Below, piece after piece: positions 1 through 12,500 of a DNA stretch of 64,000 nt. The position numbers and the translations under genes are program-made. The stretch is from Panonychus citri (taxonomy: Eukaryota; Arthropoda; Arachnida; Trombidiformes; Tetranychidae). How positions within the stretch are numbered: position 1 is the first letter of the stretch; every line of letters starts with the position of its first letter. Below the pieces are notes generated by a model. That model saw only the letters and a list, made by a program, of their open reading frames with translations. It was not told the DNA's origin and searched no databases. The stretch spans positions 248,001 through 312,000 of the forward strand of contig NW_026515513.1 of assembly GCF_014898815.1 (NCBI RefSeq), written 5' to 3'.

Positions 1-324
1 TGGGGAGTCCTATTTGAATTATATAATTGTGATGATGAAAATTGTTACAAAGATTTAGCATCTCTACGAGGCCTTAAATATATTACTTGGTCATCGAGAG
101 ACAAATTATATCCACAAGATGAAGGTAATCATCCCAATTTAGGTGCTCATCAAAAATTTACCAATTATCGATTTGATGTTAACGAATTTATAAATCTAGT
201 TATGGAAGGAGTTAAATACGTTCGCAAGGAGCGAGTTAAATATCTCCAATCATCATCAATTGAAAACCAAATAACAATTAACTCAAATACTCAACAATCA
301 GGAAAATCTCATCTTGAATTATAA
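1..324 (+). CDS. C-terminal part of an unrecognised protein (5' end outside the window)
   Basis: An open frame runs from the first base to a TAA at 322-324 (107 codons shown). It contains two close cysteines (CDDENC), a short stretch DEGNHPNLGAH near residue 42, and a polar Ser/Asn/Gln-rich tail. The D-x-x-H-P-type block weakly recalls the last catalytic block of SGNH/GDSL hydrolases, but the fragment is too short to name a family. The A/T third-position bias matches neighbouring host genes, so this is probably the last exon of a real gene. No function is assigned. Confidence 0.6.
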   Translation, partial: WGVLFELYNCDDENCYKDLASLRGLKYITWSSRDKLYPQDEGNHPNLGAHQKFTNYRFDVNEFINLVMEGVKYVRKERVKYLQSSSIENQITINSNTQQSGKSHLEL

Positions 325-2003
325 GCATCAATTTCAAGACTATTACATCAACAGAAAGAACAAAATTTATTTCAATTTTGACGAAACAACTAATTATACA
401 CTTTTTAATTGTTCTAAACAATTACTTGACCAATTGTAATTAATTTACAATACAATCTTCCTCTCACTAATTAACTTATATTTAAGTATTTTGTAAATGC
501 ACAATCAATTCCCATTCCAATCAATTTGCAAATGGTGCACAATCAAGCCCACAACTGAAAAGTCTGATTATTTTAGTCAATTAATCTAAATTTGCCTCTG
601 TAAATCAACAACCACCACAATCAAATAATTAAATGTACACTTTTGTTTACAATAATCTCTTTAACAATTAAAGAGTTTGAAAAGGAAAAAATTTTCGCTT
701 CAATTATTTTTCTTTGTATCTTTTCAATCAATACAAACACTTCACAGAGATTCAGGTTTTGGGTCAACTCTTTGGTTAATCAACCAAAGAGATTTAATTA
801 AACTGGACAATAATCATAATTTTCTGTCTTCATCTCTTTCTATCAAATAGACAGTAGAGTTTAACTTTCTCTCTTTTCTCTTGTTTTTCTGTCAGAATAA
901 TTTTCACTTTGTTTGGGTTAATCTCTCTCACTTTCTCTCTCTTTCTATTTTTATGTTTTCTTTTTTTCTACTCTCTCACAACAAGTACTTAATTGTTCCC
1001 TGGCTAATTAACACTTACACGATTGATCAATCAAGGTATTAACCACAAAGGTAAGTTAATTAATCTGATGATTTGTTTTCTTTGTTTGATGACAGATTGT
1101 TTATCTTTTTCTCTTCTTCTCCATTTCTGTCTATCTTTTTTTTTCTTTCTTTCTCTCTGTCTTTTTTTCTCTATGTATTCTCCCTCCCCTTTGATATTTA
1201 CTCTCTCTCTCTCTTTCTATTCTCACTATTATATTTTATCTTCTTCTCTTTCTCTGTTGAATATCTTGTTATTTCTGTAGTAATTTGTTTACTTATTTGC
1301 TCGTCTCTCTTTTTCTCTCTCTCTCTCTCTGTGTCTCTCTAATTATCTTCCTCTATGGTTCCTCGTCTTCTTAATTTTTTAGATTGGTGATTATAATTGT
1401 TTAGATGCAAAGGTAATTCAAGCATCAGATGTGATTATCAAAAGTTAATCAAGCAAGGTCAAGGTAAGTAAAGTCAAGAAGAAATTATCATTTTAAATCT
1501 GGAAGATGATGATGACTCTTTTTTTTGTTATAATAACTGTTTGCTACTCTCTCTCTCTCTCTCTTCTTGTATCATTTGTTAACATGACTATTTGCCTGGT
1601 TTTGATTTCCTGTTGTTATTCAGTTGGTTTTGATTACTTTGTCATTTTAATTGGGTTGGGAAAAGAGCAATTATTGTACAAATTACAGGTAATTAATTGA
1701 AAGAAAACCACCTCAATAATGATGATTATGGTCTAAGAACTGACCATATATCTCATGTTAAAAGATGGAATAAGCTATAAACAAGGTAAGTGAGAGAAGA
1801 AAAAAAAATATTCTATTCTCTTTTCACCATTTTCTCTTTTCTCTTTATTTTCTATGAGGATTAACTTTCATGTTGTTCTCTTTGTCGTTTGATTTGAAAC
1901 AATTATTATTTGTTTTCTCTCTCATTATCTATCTCTTGTCTTTAATTGATTCTAATTGTTTCTTTCTATTTTTTTTCTTCTTCTCTCTTCTTTTGTCTCA
2001 CAG
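325..2003 (+). other. Intergenic region, probably with non-coding 5' exons of the next gene
   Basis: There is no convincing coding sequence. From about 840 the DNA is pyrimidine-rich with CT runs (about 1200-1340 and 1543-1564). Good donor sequences (GGTAAGT-like) occur near 1051, 1463 and 1786, and a TCTCACAG acceptor ends at 2003. I read these as small untranslated exons spliced toward the start codon at 2589. This is inference from splice signals only. Confidence 0.4.
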
Positions 2004-2588
2004 AATCCATATGTGATTAGGATTGTTGTTTTGTGACAAATACACAACTTCAAGTGTACAAAAAAAATAGAAGAAACTTATTTTGATGACATCCCGCCTC
2101 AATCATCGTATTATCCTCTTAATCCTTTTCTATCAATCAACATCATCATCCAGTTAAAACTGCAACATCATCAAATCATTAAGCTATTACAAAACTCTGT
2201 ATTTCTTTTGATTTACTTAATTTGGTTACGAGATTTACAAACAAACACTCACATATATTTGGAATATATTACCTAGATATCAATTACTATTATACACCAG
2301 TTGCTGTTTTTTTTGTACAAAAGCTAATTATCCAAAGATTGGTTCCATTTCTTTTACTTTTGGTGGGTTATTATCATGATTTTTATGTTTTTCCGCAAAT
2401 TCTACAACAAATTGATTTGCTTCTTCTTGTATGGTCAAGTTTCTCTTACTCATCCCTGAGTAAAGGAGTGAAAGTTTATTGCCGTTTGGTAGCTATTTCT
2501 ACATCACAGTATATATATAACCCACGAACACTTATATACTCAAGATTTATACATATTAACTATCTACCTGAAAACGAAAACGAAAACC

Positions 2589-4337
2589 ATGAAAGTCCAG
2601 CCAATCGTAGAAACCGATCAACCTAATGGGCACCTTGAAAAAGATGCATCGATACCTCCTTCATCTCTTCCTATTTCTACTTCTTCACAATTAATACAAC
2701 CACTAGTACTGACACAATCAACGACTACATCATTATCATCATCATCATCTCCCTCACCTCCTCCTCTATCAACAACACCTTCAAATATGTTGTTGTCACA
2801 AGCCTCTCAAATGTCATCACAACGTGACTCTGATGAGGTTAATCAAAGCGAAAAACCGACAAGACAAGACCATCAAGCCTTTTTGGAGAGAAATAAAATG
2901 GATAAACTATTTGACTGTCTTCGTAAAGTGGGCTCAGCGATTCAAGAACTTGTCGAAGAAGGTACCGAAAGCGCTAGCACTTTCAACTCTTCTGCATATA
3001 ATTCACCACCATCCTATCGATCAAAAGAAGAAGTGCCTCCATTATCAAATCATCTGCCTCATCATTCAAAAGTAACTAAAGACTTTGGATGCCAAAAAAA
3101 TGGTTCAGTTAGTTATGTTCACCGATCCGTGGGTGACAGAAATCCTGTCATTCGAACAATGGAAGAATATGAAGCACTTGAATCGTCGGACCAACGTCGC
3201 TACCTAATAAGTCAACTAGATGCCTACAGTAGACAATATTTCAAAATGATCGAAGATAAAGAACGTCGAAGACGTAAATTGTGCCATCTACAATCAGAAT
3301 TTATATCACTTATGTTACCACAATTTTCCATAATTCACAGTATTATGGCCGAGGGACTACGTAATGAGTGGCAAAATAAGCTTAAGATTATCGATGAATT
3401 GACTCGAACATTAAGTGATTGTGACGAAAGACTGACATTAAATAACGAAGGATATTCTATGCGCGATCAATCAATCTCAGGGATCAATTTATCTCTAATA
3501 AATCATCAACATCATCTTCAATCTCATCATTCGTTTCTTCAAAAACAACAACGGACAATAGCCAATAATGGTGAAGGTGATAATGAAGATGAATACGAAA
3601 ATGAGGAAGATGAAACATTCGATCATGAAGAACTATCATCTCGCAATCATCAACATCATAACAATTTGTATAATGGAAATCTAGCCGTCGATCCTAGTCA
3701 TCATGAAATTGGCGGCATCAGTGCTGTCGGTGAAGAGATGAATAGTTCAGCTGAACAATTACGTCTGGCAACTGAACGTTTCGCCCAATTAACCAAAAGA
3801 AACGTTGAAGATGCACATATTGAAGATGGTTCTGGACTGCCTGTTGATTTAACAACCGATTCAGAAATTGTTAATCAATTTGCTCGTTTCTGTGATGCTT
3901 CAGTTTCAAAGAGACAATATAGTCGTAAACCACCAGCCCCTCCCGTACCACCCTCATCAAAATATGTTAACAACATTGTCACCAACAATGGAAACAGTGA
4001 TCCCGCCTCACCTAAACCAACTGGTCTCCATAAATACAAAATTTGTCTCTTCCGTGATGGTGGTTACCGATGTTACTACATAGGTAAAGATCGTTCGTGT
4101 AACATGAGGCAACATTGGCTTCACAGGCACGGAGTAGATAACCCACCGGAACATTTTTACGCTCGAAAAGATTTATCCGACACTGAGGTTCAAAAATACA
4201 AACTAAAGTACGAAGTTCAAAAGAGCAATTTCCCTAAAAATCGCGATCCTCTAGTGTCCACAATCTTCCACCAACAATCGCCCGCTAAAAGAGCAAAATT
4301 ATCACCCACTCAACAGGAAAACACTCCACAAGCTTAA
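2589..4337 (+). CDS. 582-aa nuclear-looking protein with C-terminal Cys/His motif
   Basis: This is a single-exon frame starting at AACCATGA, a good metazoan context. Order of regions: Ser/Thr/Pro-rich disordered N-terminus (residues ~1-100); a conserved-looking helical stretch around 35-60 residues after residue 195 with a basic KERRRRK run; an acidic Asp/Glu stretch near 335-350; a Pro-rich segment near 450; and a C-terminal block with C, C, C and three His (motif CNMRQHWLHRHG) followed by a basic Lys/Arg tail. The Cys/His spacing is BED- or C2H2-like but not canonical. It resembles a chromatin or transcription factor, but I do not recognise the family. An overlapping frame at 2222-2626 is probably 5' UTR. 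Confidence 0.7.
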   Translation: MKVQPIVETDQPNGHLEKDASIPPSSLPISTSSQLIQPLVLTQSTTTSLSSSSSPSPPPLSTTPSNMLLSQASQMSSQRDSDEVNQSEKPTRQDHQAFLERNKMDKLFDCLRKVGSAIQELVEEGTESASTFNSSAYNSPPSYRSKEEVPPLSNHLPHHSKVTKDFGCQKNGSVSYVHRSVGDRNPVIRTMEEYEALESSDQRRYLISQLDAYSRQYFKMIEDKERRRRKLCHLQSEFISLMLPQFSIIHSIMAEGLRNEWQNKLKIIDELTRTLSDCDERLTLNNEGYSMRDQSISGINLSLINHQHHLQSHHSFLQKQQRTIANNGEGDNEDEYENEEDETFDHEELSSRNHQHHNNLYNGNLAVDPSHHEIGGISAVGEEMNSSAEQLRLATERFAQLTKRNVEDAHIEDGSGLPVDLTTDSEIVNQFARFCDASVSKRQYSRKPPAPPVPPSSKYVNNIVTNNGNSDPASPKPTGLHKYKICLFRDGGYRCYYIGKDRSCNMRQHWLHRHGVDNPPEHFYARKDLSDTEVQKYKLKYEVQKSNFPKNRDPLVSTIFHQQSPAKRAKLSPTQQENTPQA

Positions 4338-5017
4338 ACTTATTTTCTATTTCGCCAATTATTTTTTTCTTTTCTCTCTCTCTTTCTTTCTTTCTCACTC
4401 TCACTCTTCGCTTAAATCACTTAATTCATTTTTTTTTCTTTCTAACCTTTTGGTTTATCGCCATCATTTCTTCAGATGATTTCATCAATTTTTTTTTGTT
4501 TTCCCGGCCATTTGCATATATTTAAAAATAAGAAAAAGTGAGAAAGAGTGAGAGAGAGAAAGAGAAAGAGAGAAAAAAGTTACCTCACAAAATGACAAAG
4601 AAATTCAAAGAAATGGTATCAAAAATCATTTGTAAACAAAATCAATCAATTATATTATATAATTATTACTACATAACCTCTCTTTTATTTATCGAATTTC
4701 TTAATTGTCAAATTTTTCTTTCTTTTTGTATCTCAATCACCTTGACAAACCAATTCACACACCAACAAACAAATACACAATTTAAATTCCAGTTCCTCTG
4801 TTAATAAACATTCAAAAAAAACACCAAATCAATGGACAATTTTAAAAACAAATTAATGACAAAATCAATCGATACAATTAATACTTTTTGATTATTTATT
4901 TGGCAGATAAAAAAAAGGAGCCATTAAAAGTAAATCGTTAGCGAAAAGGCAAATATAAAATAATGAAGACGAAAAAGATGATTGATTAAATTACGCTGGA
5001 ATCAACTAATTAGTTGA
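4338..5017. other. Intergenic, low-complexity pyrimidine and GA runs
   Basis: This is the probable 3' UTR of the upstream gene followed by a GA-rich run (about 4530-4580) and AT-rich sequence. I see no gene. Confidence 0.5.
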
Positions 5018-6000
5018 TTAAATGACCTTACTGAGACTCGATAACAAGACCTTCCAAGTGGCATAATTGAAGGGACATTGTTGCTTGTAGTTAATTGTGT
5101 CGCAATCGTTTCCTTGTCTTCCATAGGCATGAGACTCGAGCCATTCCTTGTTGGATATTAGGTATTGATCGAGTCCAGGGAAACTGTTGATTAGATTAAT
5201 TGATTAGTTTTCTTGTTTATTCGGACAATTAATTGATTTACTTACGTTAGAACTGTGTTGACCGCATCGATAGCTCGACTTCTTCGTGATACCTCTTTGG
5301 CCTTTCCAAGAGTACAAAGAGCAATCTTAATGCAAGTATCGGATTCACTTCGAGAATAGCTATCGATCGCAGCGTCGACTGTTTCGGCGATTTGGTCAAT
5401 CGATCGGCCGATTTCACCGATTAGTTTAATTTGATTACGATCACTAAATATTGGGATTGATGCTTCTCGAAGTGACGGGAATGTGTAGAGTGCGATTAAC
5501 GATATGAACCCTGCGAAAGTGACACCGGCCACTGAAAGGGTTAATGGTGACCGAACTAAATCACTTCGACGAATTGAGCTCCATAAATTGTTAACCGTTT
5601 GCGTGCTTTTGATTGGTAACTTGATTCGATTAGTTAACTGGTTGAATAATTGAGACAAATTGTTGGATAAACTGTTGATCAGATTACTTGCCAAAGTTGA
5701 ACCAGAATTTGATAAAAGTTGAATACGATTTGTGATCGTGTTGTTATTGGTGTTGCTTGATTGTGGGGCTAATGCTGTTGTCGCTGTGGTTGTTGTTTGT
5801 GTTGGTGTTGGAGGGGAAGGTGTTGTTGATGATGCAACGGTGGTTGGTGTTGGACGAGTTGTCGATTTGGTGACAGTTTCGGTTGTCGCCTTTGGGAGGC
5901 TTGTTGATGTCGAGGAAGATATTTGCTCATTTCGAGCTGTTCGAGCTTGAGAACTTGTAACTGCTAAAGCAATGGTAACAATTAGAATCAATGAATTCAT
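5018..6000 (-). CDS. Mucin-like single-pass membrane or secreted protein, 2 exons
   Basis: Two exons on the minus strand, complement(5018..5183, 5246..6000), total 921 nt, give 306 aa and the phases close. The start has a clear signal peptide (MNSLILIVTIALAVTSSQA). A Thr/Ser/Pro-rich stretch, likely O-glycosylated, covers residues ~28-85. A hydrophobic segment near 160-178 could be a transmembrane helix. The C-terminal part has four cysteines (TCIKIALC in exon 1, DC and QQC in exon 2), likely disulfide-bonded. The 62-bp intron has GTAAGT and a TTAATCTAATCAACAG acceptor. The family is not recognised; an extracellular role is inferred from composition. Confidence 0.75.
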
Positions 6001-6343
6001 ATTGAACTTTTTTTTCTCAACGATTTTAATTTTATTAGAAAGTAACTTTCACTTTACCAAGAATCAAACTAAACTGTTAGAATCACAGTTAATTGTGAAG
6101 GAAACTTTTTTCTTCGACTTAGTTTATTTCTATCTCACTCGTTTGTCACCTTCCCCTCTCACCTGTGAGGATGATAAGTGATGGAAGAAAGTGAGAGTTA
6201 ATGAGAGAGAAGAGGATGACGAAAATTAGAAACAAAAATAAAGAAAAATCTGTGAGGTCTTTGACTGAAACAGAATTTTGATATTTTTTTCCACCGATCA
6301 ATTGATAGTCTAGGGAAATGCCCTAAGGCTATGGTAATAACTG

Positions 6344-6375
<32 letters not shown>

Positions 6376-7507
6376 ATTTCTTTCTTTCTTTCTTTCTTGG
6401 TTATTGTCCACCTCAATGTTGACCTTTCATCTTGATAACTTTTCCGCTTAGTCTTTAGTTTTTGAGTTTTGTTTCTTGCAAAGTGACCACAGGTAACTAA
6501 TAATTTAACCAAAGTCTCATCATCATAATCATCACCATCTTTGACCACTACTACACTACTGACCACTAAGGTTAGAGAGTATCGATCATTTTTTTCTCTT
6601 CTCTTTTTTTTGAAGAAAAAAACTTTTTTCCAATGATAATTTTCACTGATTAAAAACTGTGATTGAATGGGTTGATTGATTATCGATAATTTAACACTCG
6701 TATCATAAACGATAATCACAGTTATTATCAGTTAAGATCAAATTTAACTGGAGTGAAAATCTTTGGCAATTATAATTACCTTTGAACTTGACCTTGAGAA
6801 ATGACCAAAAGTCAAAGGTCCAAATCGTTCAAAGTATTAGAGGGAAAAATAGATCAACCCGAAGATCATTTTTATCTTGATTTTGATGCGATTGTAACTG
6901 ATTAACAAACTCCCAAGGATCCGATCAACAGTTTGATTGACAATTAAGATGAACCTAATTGATTAACTTTTTAAATTGTTGATGTTTTTTCAAAACAAAA
7001 TCCATCACATTGATAATTGATGCAAAGAAAATAAGTAAAAAAGTCCAAACTAATTAACTGATTATCTTAATCAAATTAACAAGTCGAAAGTTGATTGTTT
7101 GATAATAATAATTCCCAGAGACTAATTAACTCAAGGAACCGGTTTCTTGGTATTTTGTTTTCGTATATTATTGACCACTGGTCATCTATCAGATCTTAAA
7201 AGTTGACCAACAATTAAAAGGTCAGTTTATCCTCACGAACCCTATAGCCCAATGAGTTGGACTTTTCTGGAATGAAAACTTTTTAAATGAACCCAAATGA
7301 GCAAGTTAATTGTTACGATCAAGACCAGAATTAGAAAAATCAATAATTTAATCAACTAAATGATAACCAGAAGGAGCCAGTAGGGTTACCATGTTAAAAG
7401 AGACAAAATTAATGAATGAACAGAATTTGATTCATGTTTATTATTTGATTGGTTTATTAATTGTTTCAGTTAATTGTTGAGACATTTAATTGTTTAAACA
7501 ATTGACG
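6001..7507. other. Intergenic between mucin-like gene and PICK1
   Basis: AT-rich DNA with poly-T and repetitive tracts. A minus-strand frame at 6198-6719 is low-complexity (Glu/Arg repeats from the CT microsatellite) and is not accepted as a gene. Upstream sequence from 7400 to 7507 probably holds the 5' UTR of PICK1. Confidence 0.5.
6346..6398. repeat. (CT)n plus (TTTC)n microsatellite
   Basis: Perfect CT dinucleotides cover about 25 bp, followed by TTTC tetranucleotide units. Confidence 0.9.
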
Positions 7508-9294
7508 ATGACCGAGGAGGATGAATTTTTCTTTGAAGAGGATAAATTGTAAGTATAAACACTCAGTTAATTGTGGTGGGAAGATTTTGTTTCCCTGTCA
7601 GATTTACCGTTAATCTGAAAGCTTGGAAAATATCAAAGCTTTTTAATTGATTATCTTACAATATGTTTTCATTGATTGTAATTATTTCTGTTAATTGTTT
7701 GATAATTTCACTCAGAGGGATGAAGGTAACATCCGGTGTGGTTAAAATTGACAAAGATGAAAACAATCTGATTGGTATTTCAATTGGTGGAGGTGCTCCT
7801 AATTGTCCATGTTTATATGTTGTCCAGGTAAGTGTTTACCTGTCCATTGATGAGTAAATCTAGTAATTGATTGATTGTTAATTGTATTTTCAGGTATTCG
7901 ATGACACACCAGCTTCGTCTGAGGGGACACTTGAATCGGGCGATGAAATTGTAACGGTCAATGGTATCTCCATGAAGGGAAAGACCAAAGTAGAAGTCGC
8001 TAAAATGATACAATCAGTTAAATCGCAAGTGATAATTAACTATAATAAACTACACGCTGACCCTAAACAAGGTAAGTCGCTGGACATCATATTGAAAAAA
8101 GTTAAACATCGAATGGTTGAAAATATGAGTTCGGCGACGGCGGATGCACTGGGTCTGAGTCGAGCCATTCTCTGCAATGGTAAGTCAAACAATTACCCAA
8201 TTCATTAGACAATTGGACACACTGATTAATTAGTTAATTCTTTCAAATTGTAGATAGTTTATTAAAGAAATTGGAAGAATTAGAAAAAATGGAATCAATG
8301 TATCGAGGAATCATTGATTATACAATCTCACTATTAAAAGGACATCTTGACATTTGTCAAGTTTACAAAGGTAAATTGTTGTTACCCTAACAATTAACTG
8401 TTAACTGTAATCAAATGTTTGTCAACAATTTAGCTTTTGGTGATGTATTTGCTGAGATTGGTGTTCGAGAACCAAATCCATCAGCAAGTGAAGATTTTAG
8501 CAAATTTGGTGAGACTCATCGATCCATTGAGAAACAATCAATTGAAATGGTACAAACAATTAAACCTGTAAGTTAATTAGTGAGTTGACAATTCAACAAT
8601 TACTCGGCAGTTAATTGTATCCATTAAATTGATTCCAGGTCCTCAGCGATTTACACACTTTCCTTTACAAAGCAGTTCCCGATACAAAGTTGACAATTAA
8701 AAAATATGCTGATGTTAAATTTGAATATCTGGTAAGTCAATTGATTGTGACAATTAGCTGATTGATTGCTAATTGTTTTCCTTCCCAAAGTCTTACTGTT
8801 TAAAGGTAAAAGAGATGGACGATGAGGAGTATCAATACCAAACCTTACAAGAGCCTTTGTATCGCATTGAGACGGGAAATTACGAGTACCGTTTGGTGCT
8901 AAGGTGCCGACAAGATGCTCGAAGGCGATTTGGTAAATTGCGATCAGATGTACTTGAGAAACTCGAGCTATTAGATCAGAAGCATGTTCAGGACATTGCG
9001 AATCAACTGCAACGATTAATCTCATCTTTTGCTAAATTACACGTTGAATGTCATTCACTGATTAAGGAGAATTTAATTTCCCCAATAGAAATTGATCTCT
9101 CGCATACTTGTACCTTCACTTATCCCGATCTTGGTGTTAGTCCTTATCAATATGACGCAGAGGAAGAGGAAGAGGAAGGAGAGGAAGCGATTCCTGAATT
9201 GCTCGGTGGGTTAACTTTGACAACCGATAATCAGGTTGACAGTCGACCAGCTAAACAATTTAATGATTCAATTGATTTACTTGGTATTGATTGA
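7508..9294 (+). CDS. PICK1: PICK1, PDZ and BAR domain protein, 7 exons
   Basis: Exons 7508..7548, 7716..7827, 7894..8179, 8254..8370, 8434..8567, 8639..8731 and 8791..9294 total 1287 nt, giving 428 aa with all phases closing; human PICK1 is about 415 aa. An acidic N-terminus precedes a PDZ domain (residues ~16-105) holding the PICK1-specific CPC motif in NCPCLYVVQVFDDTPA. The BAR domain covers roughly 145-355 and an acidic Glu run (EEEEEEGEE) lies near the C-terminus. PICK1 binds C-terminal PDZ ligands such as AMPA receptors and protein kinase C, bends membranes through its BAR dimer, and acts in receptor and vesicle trafficking. Introns are 66-167 bp. An AATAAA lies at 9436-9441, and the gene converges on HADHA. 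Confidence 0.95.
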
Positions 9295-9536
9295 TTGACT
9301 TTTGCTTGATAATCAATGTAATATTTATGATTAACTAAGTTTCATTAAAATTTGTGTCTTTTTTTCATCCACCAAATTGTTTTAGAGTTGATTGTGGTTC
9401 ATTTAATTATTGTAAATTGATTTTTTTTTACAAACAATAAAAAATATCTTAGCCTCTTGTTTCAGTAATAAATGTATACTTAATTGTTTCGAGTGTTTTT
9501 TTTGTTGCTGTTGTTGTTTTAGAAAAAAATATTTCA

Positions 9537-12500
9537 TCATTTATGGAATCGGAGTGTTGGGTCTTTAGCGTGGTCGAGTAGTAATTGGCATGGGGCGAAC
9601 TCGGGGCCATAAGCGTTCTGGAAGGTTTCCATTAATGACACTAATCGTCCAGCTCCATAATGGTCAACAAATCGGAATGGTCCACCATGGAAAGGAGGGA
9701 ATCCAAGGCCGAAAACAGCGCCAACATCTCCTTCCAACTGTATTGAGAAATTTAATTTTCGTTAGTATTTAAGGTTAATTAGTTTTTTTTTATCGATAGT
9801 AAATTGCGATTGAATTAATTAACTTACCGGATTGTGAAGAACACCTTCTTGTAGGCACAAAATGGCTTCGTTGACCATCCGGACAACTAATCTCATTTGA
9901 ATTTGTTCATCAGTGTTTCTAATTGTTCAAGAGATGACAAAATAAATTAGACAAAGATTGCAATTGATTTATTAATTTGGTTGTTTCGCTATTGTTGACT
10001 TACTCTAATTTAGGTGTGAGGGAATGGCGCTTAAGGATATCCAACATGACGGGATTCATTGGCCTTGGTGAACCCTTTTTAACGGAGCTGTCGTAAAGGT
10101 ACCAACCTTTACCCGACTTACGACCTGAGAGTTGTTTAAATATTGGCTTGATTAATTTAATTACTGGTGAAGTTATTGAAGTACAATTTAATTTGTATTT
10201 GGGATATGAAAAAGAGACTAGAAAACTGGTTTTCTTGTCTCTGTACTAATGGACAATGATGACCATTGGTCATTTATCAAGTTAATCTACTAATTGAATC
10301 GGTCTATTATCAGATTATGCTCTTGAATTCAGATAAACACAAATCAAAATTACTCAAGAAAACCAAACACTGAAGTCTTTGAATTTATCTTGATTGCTGA
10401 GAGCTACATTTTTGATCACGTAATCGTTATGAATATGCAGCAATCAAGAATGACAAGATAATTAGGAAACTAACAATAAAATATCAAACATTGACCATAA
10501 ATCATATGAGAAGTAAAAATTTGTAGTAAAAAAATGATCCTAATGGATGATGAGATCAACAATTAAAATCTAAATGTTTTGATTATTCAGAATCACTTTT
10601 CATACCCTTTCCTAGCAAAACTGTAATTAAATTGGTCTCTCTGTTGATTATGAACAATATTCAAAGAGCAATCCAAAGGTTGTAATTACACAATTAATTG
10701 ATGATTATAAGTCTAAAAGTGACTGTACCTAATCAGTACTCTTATAAGTGAATTGATAACAAATTGAACTTTAACCATGAAGCATTGTAAATAAGATAAC
10801 AATCAAATAGTTAAATTGTTGGGGAAAATAAGGGAAAATAAGAGACAAATTATTCACCATAACATCCGGAGGCCATTATGTCATCTCCTAATGCTCGAGT
10901 GCCACCGTTGAGTCTTTCCTTGAAAATACCCTCGAGATAAACACCAATGTGAGCACCGACATCCATTCCAACCTCATCAAGGAGAGTCGCAGTTCCAACA
11001 GGCCAACCATAGGCTTTGCTAAGTTTGTCAAGTTTTGTGGGTTCGACACCTTCTTGGAGAAGTCGGAAAGCTTCCGACATGGTGAAGGACAAAATTCGAG
11101 TTGTGTAGAAACCAGGACCGTCTTTAACAACGATTACAACCTTTCCTTGCTTAAGACCAACTTGAACGGCCTGTGAAGCGGCTTCTTTGGTTGTTTTATC
11201 GGTTGTGATGATTTCAAGAAGTTGCATTTTATCAACGGGTGAAAAGTAATGCATTCCTACAACATTTTCAGGTCGTTTAGAGGCTTCGGCAATTTGAGCA
11301 ATGGGTAAAGCTGATGTATTAGATGCGAAAACACAATCAGGTCGAACGATACTTTCAACCTCCTTTACAACGGCATGTTTGATTTTGATATCTTCGAAAA
11401 CGGCTTCGATAACTATGTCTGATTTGGAGATATCGGAATAGTTCAAACTGGGCTGAAGCCGAGAAAGATAAACATCCTTCTCGTATTGAGTGATACGTTT
11501 TCTTTTCGCATAACCATCATAGATTTTACTTATTTGTTGAGAACCTCGAGTTAAACCATTGGCATTCATATCCTTCATAACAACATCAAATCCTTTATCT
11601 AAAGATACCGCAGCGATACCTGCACCCATTAAACCTGCACCAAGTACACTGATTGTTTTAGGTTCTTTAGCTGGTTTACCGAATCGATTTTTTTTACAAA
11701 GTGTTTGACCTCGGAAAAGACCAATAAGAGCCTTTGAATGGGGTGTTTGTGCTAATTCACCGAAACCTCGACGTTCGGCCTCCAGTCCAGCGTGTTCACC
11801 TTTTTCCAGTCCCGTTTTGACAACATCCAAAATCTTGAGAGGTGCAGGGTAAAGTCCCTGTGTTTGTTTCATGACACCTTGTTTAGCTTTGGCAAATACA
11901 AGGTTATCCCGAACATATTGATTTTTGAACAATAAAGCTTGAATTCCTGTAAGCATGAAGGAAAAACGATGAATAATTAATAGTTGTTAGTGAATGGTTT
12001 TCCTTTCTTGGAACTTACTCTCAGGTAAAGGTCTCTTTCGGTTGGGGGTTAATTTTCCTTTAGCTAATTGTTCAGCTATTTGAACGGAAACTTGTTCTAA
12101 ATATTCTAATGTCATAATCTCTGGTGACTTGATTCCAGGACCTAATGGATTAACCAAAAGATCAACTAAACCTAATTTCTTGGCTTTATCAGCACGAACT
12201 TGTTTTCCAGTGAGCATCATAGTTAAAGCTTCGGGTAGATTGATCAAAGCAGGTAATCGTTGAGTACCAGTTGCTCCTGGTAAAAGGCCTAACATGACTT
12301 CCGGAAGACCGAGCACAGTTTTCTTGTCTTTAACTGCGATTCGGTAATGACAATTCATGGCAACTTCTAAACCACCACCAAGACATTGGCCCATAATGGC
12401 AGCGACAACAGGTTTAGGACTTGACCGTAGACGAAGAAGCATATCTTGTCCACCTATAGAATGACCATTAGAAGACGGGAAACACAAGGTAAACCAAAAC

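Noticed and set aside
1023..1342. Ser/Leu/Phe-rich frames in the CT-rich region
   Set aside because: They are low-complexity translations of pyrimidine runs; splice signals there fit untranslated exons better.
2222..2626. 134-aa frame before the 582-aa gene
   Set aside because: It overlaps the better start at 2589 and resembles AT-rich 5' UTR.
6198..6719. 173-aa minus-strand frame
   Set aside because: Its composition is set by a CT/TTTC microsatellite and poly-T; no domain, and no splice or start context.
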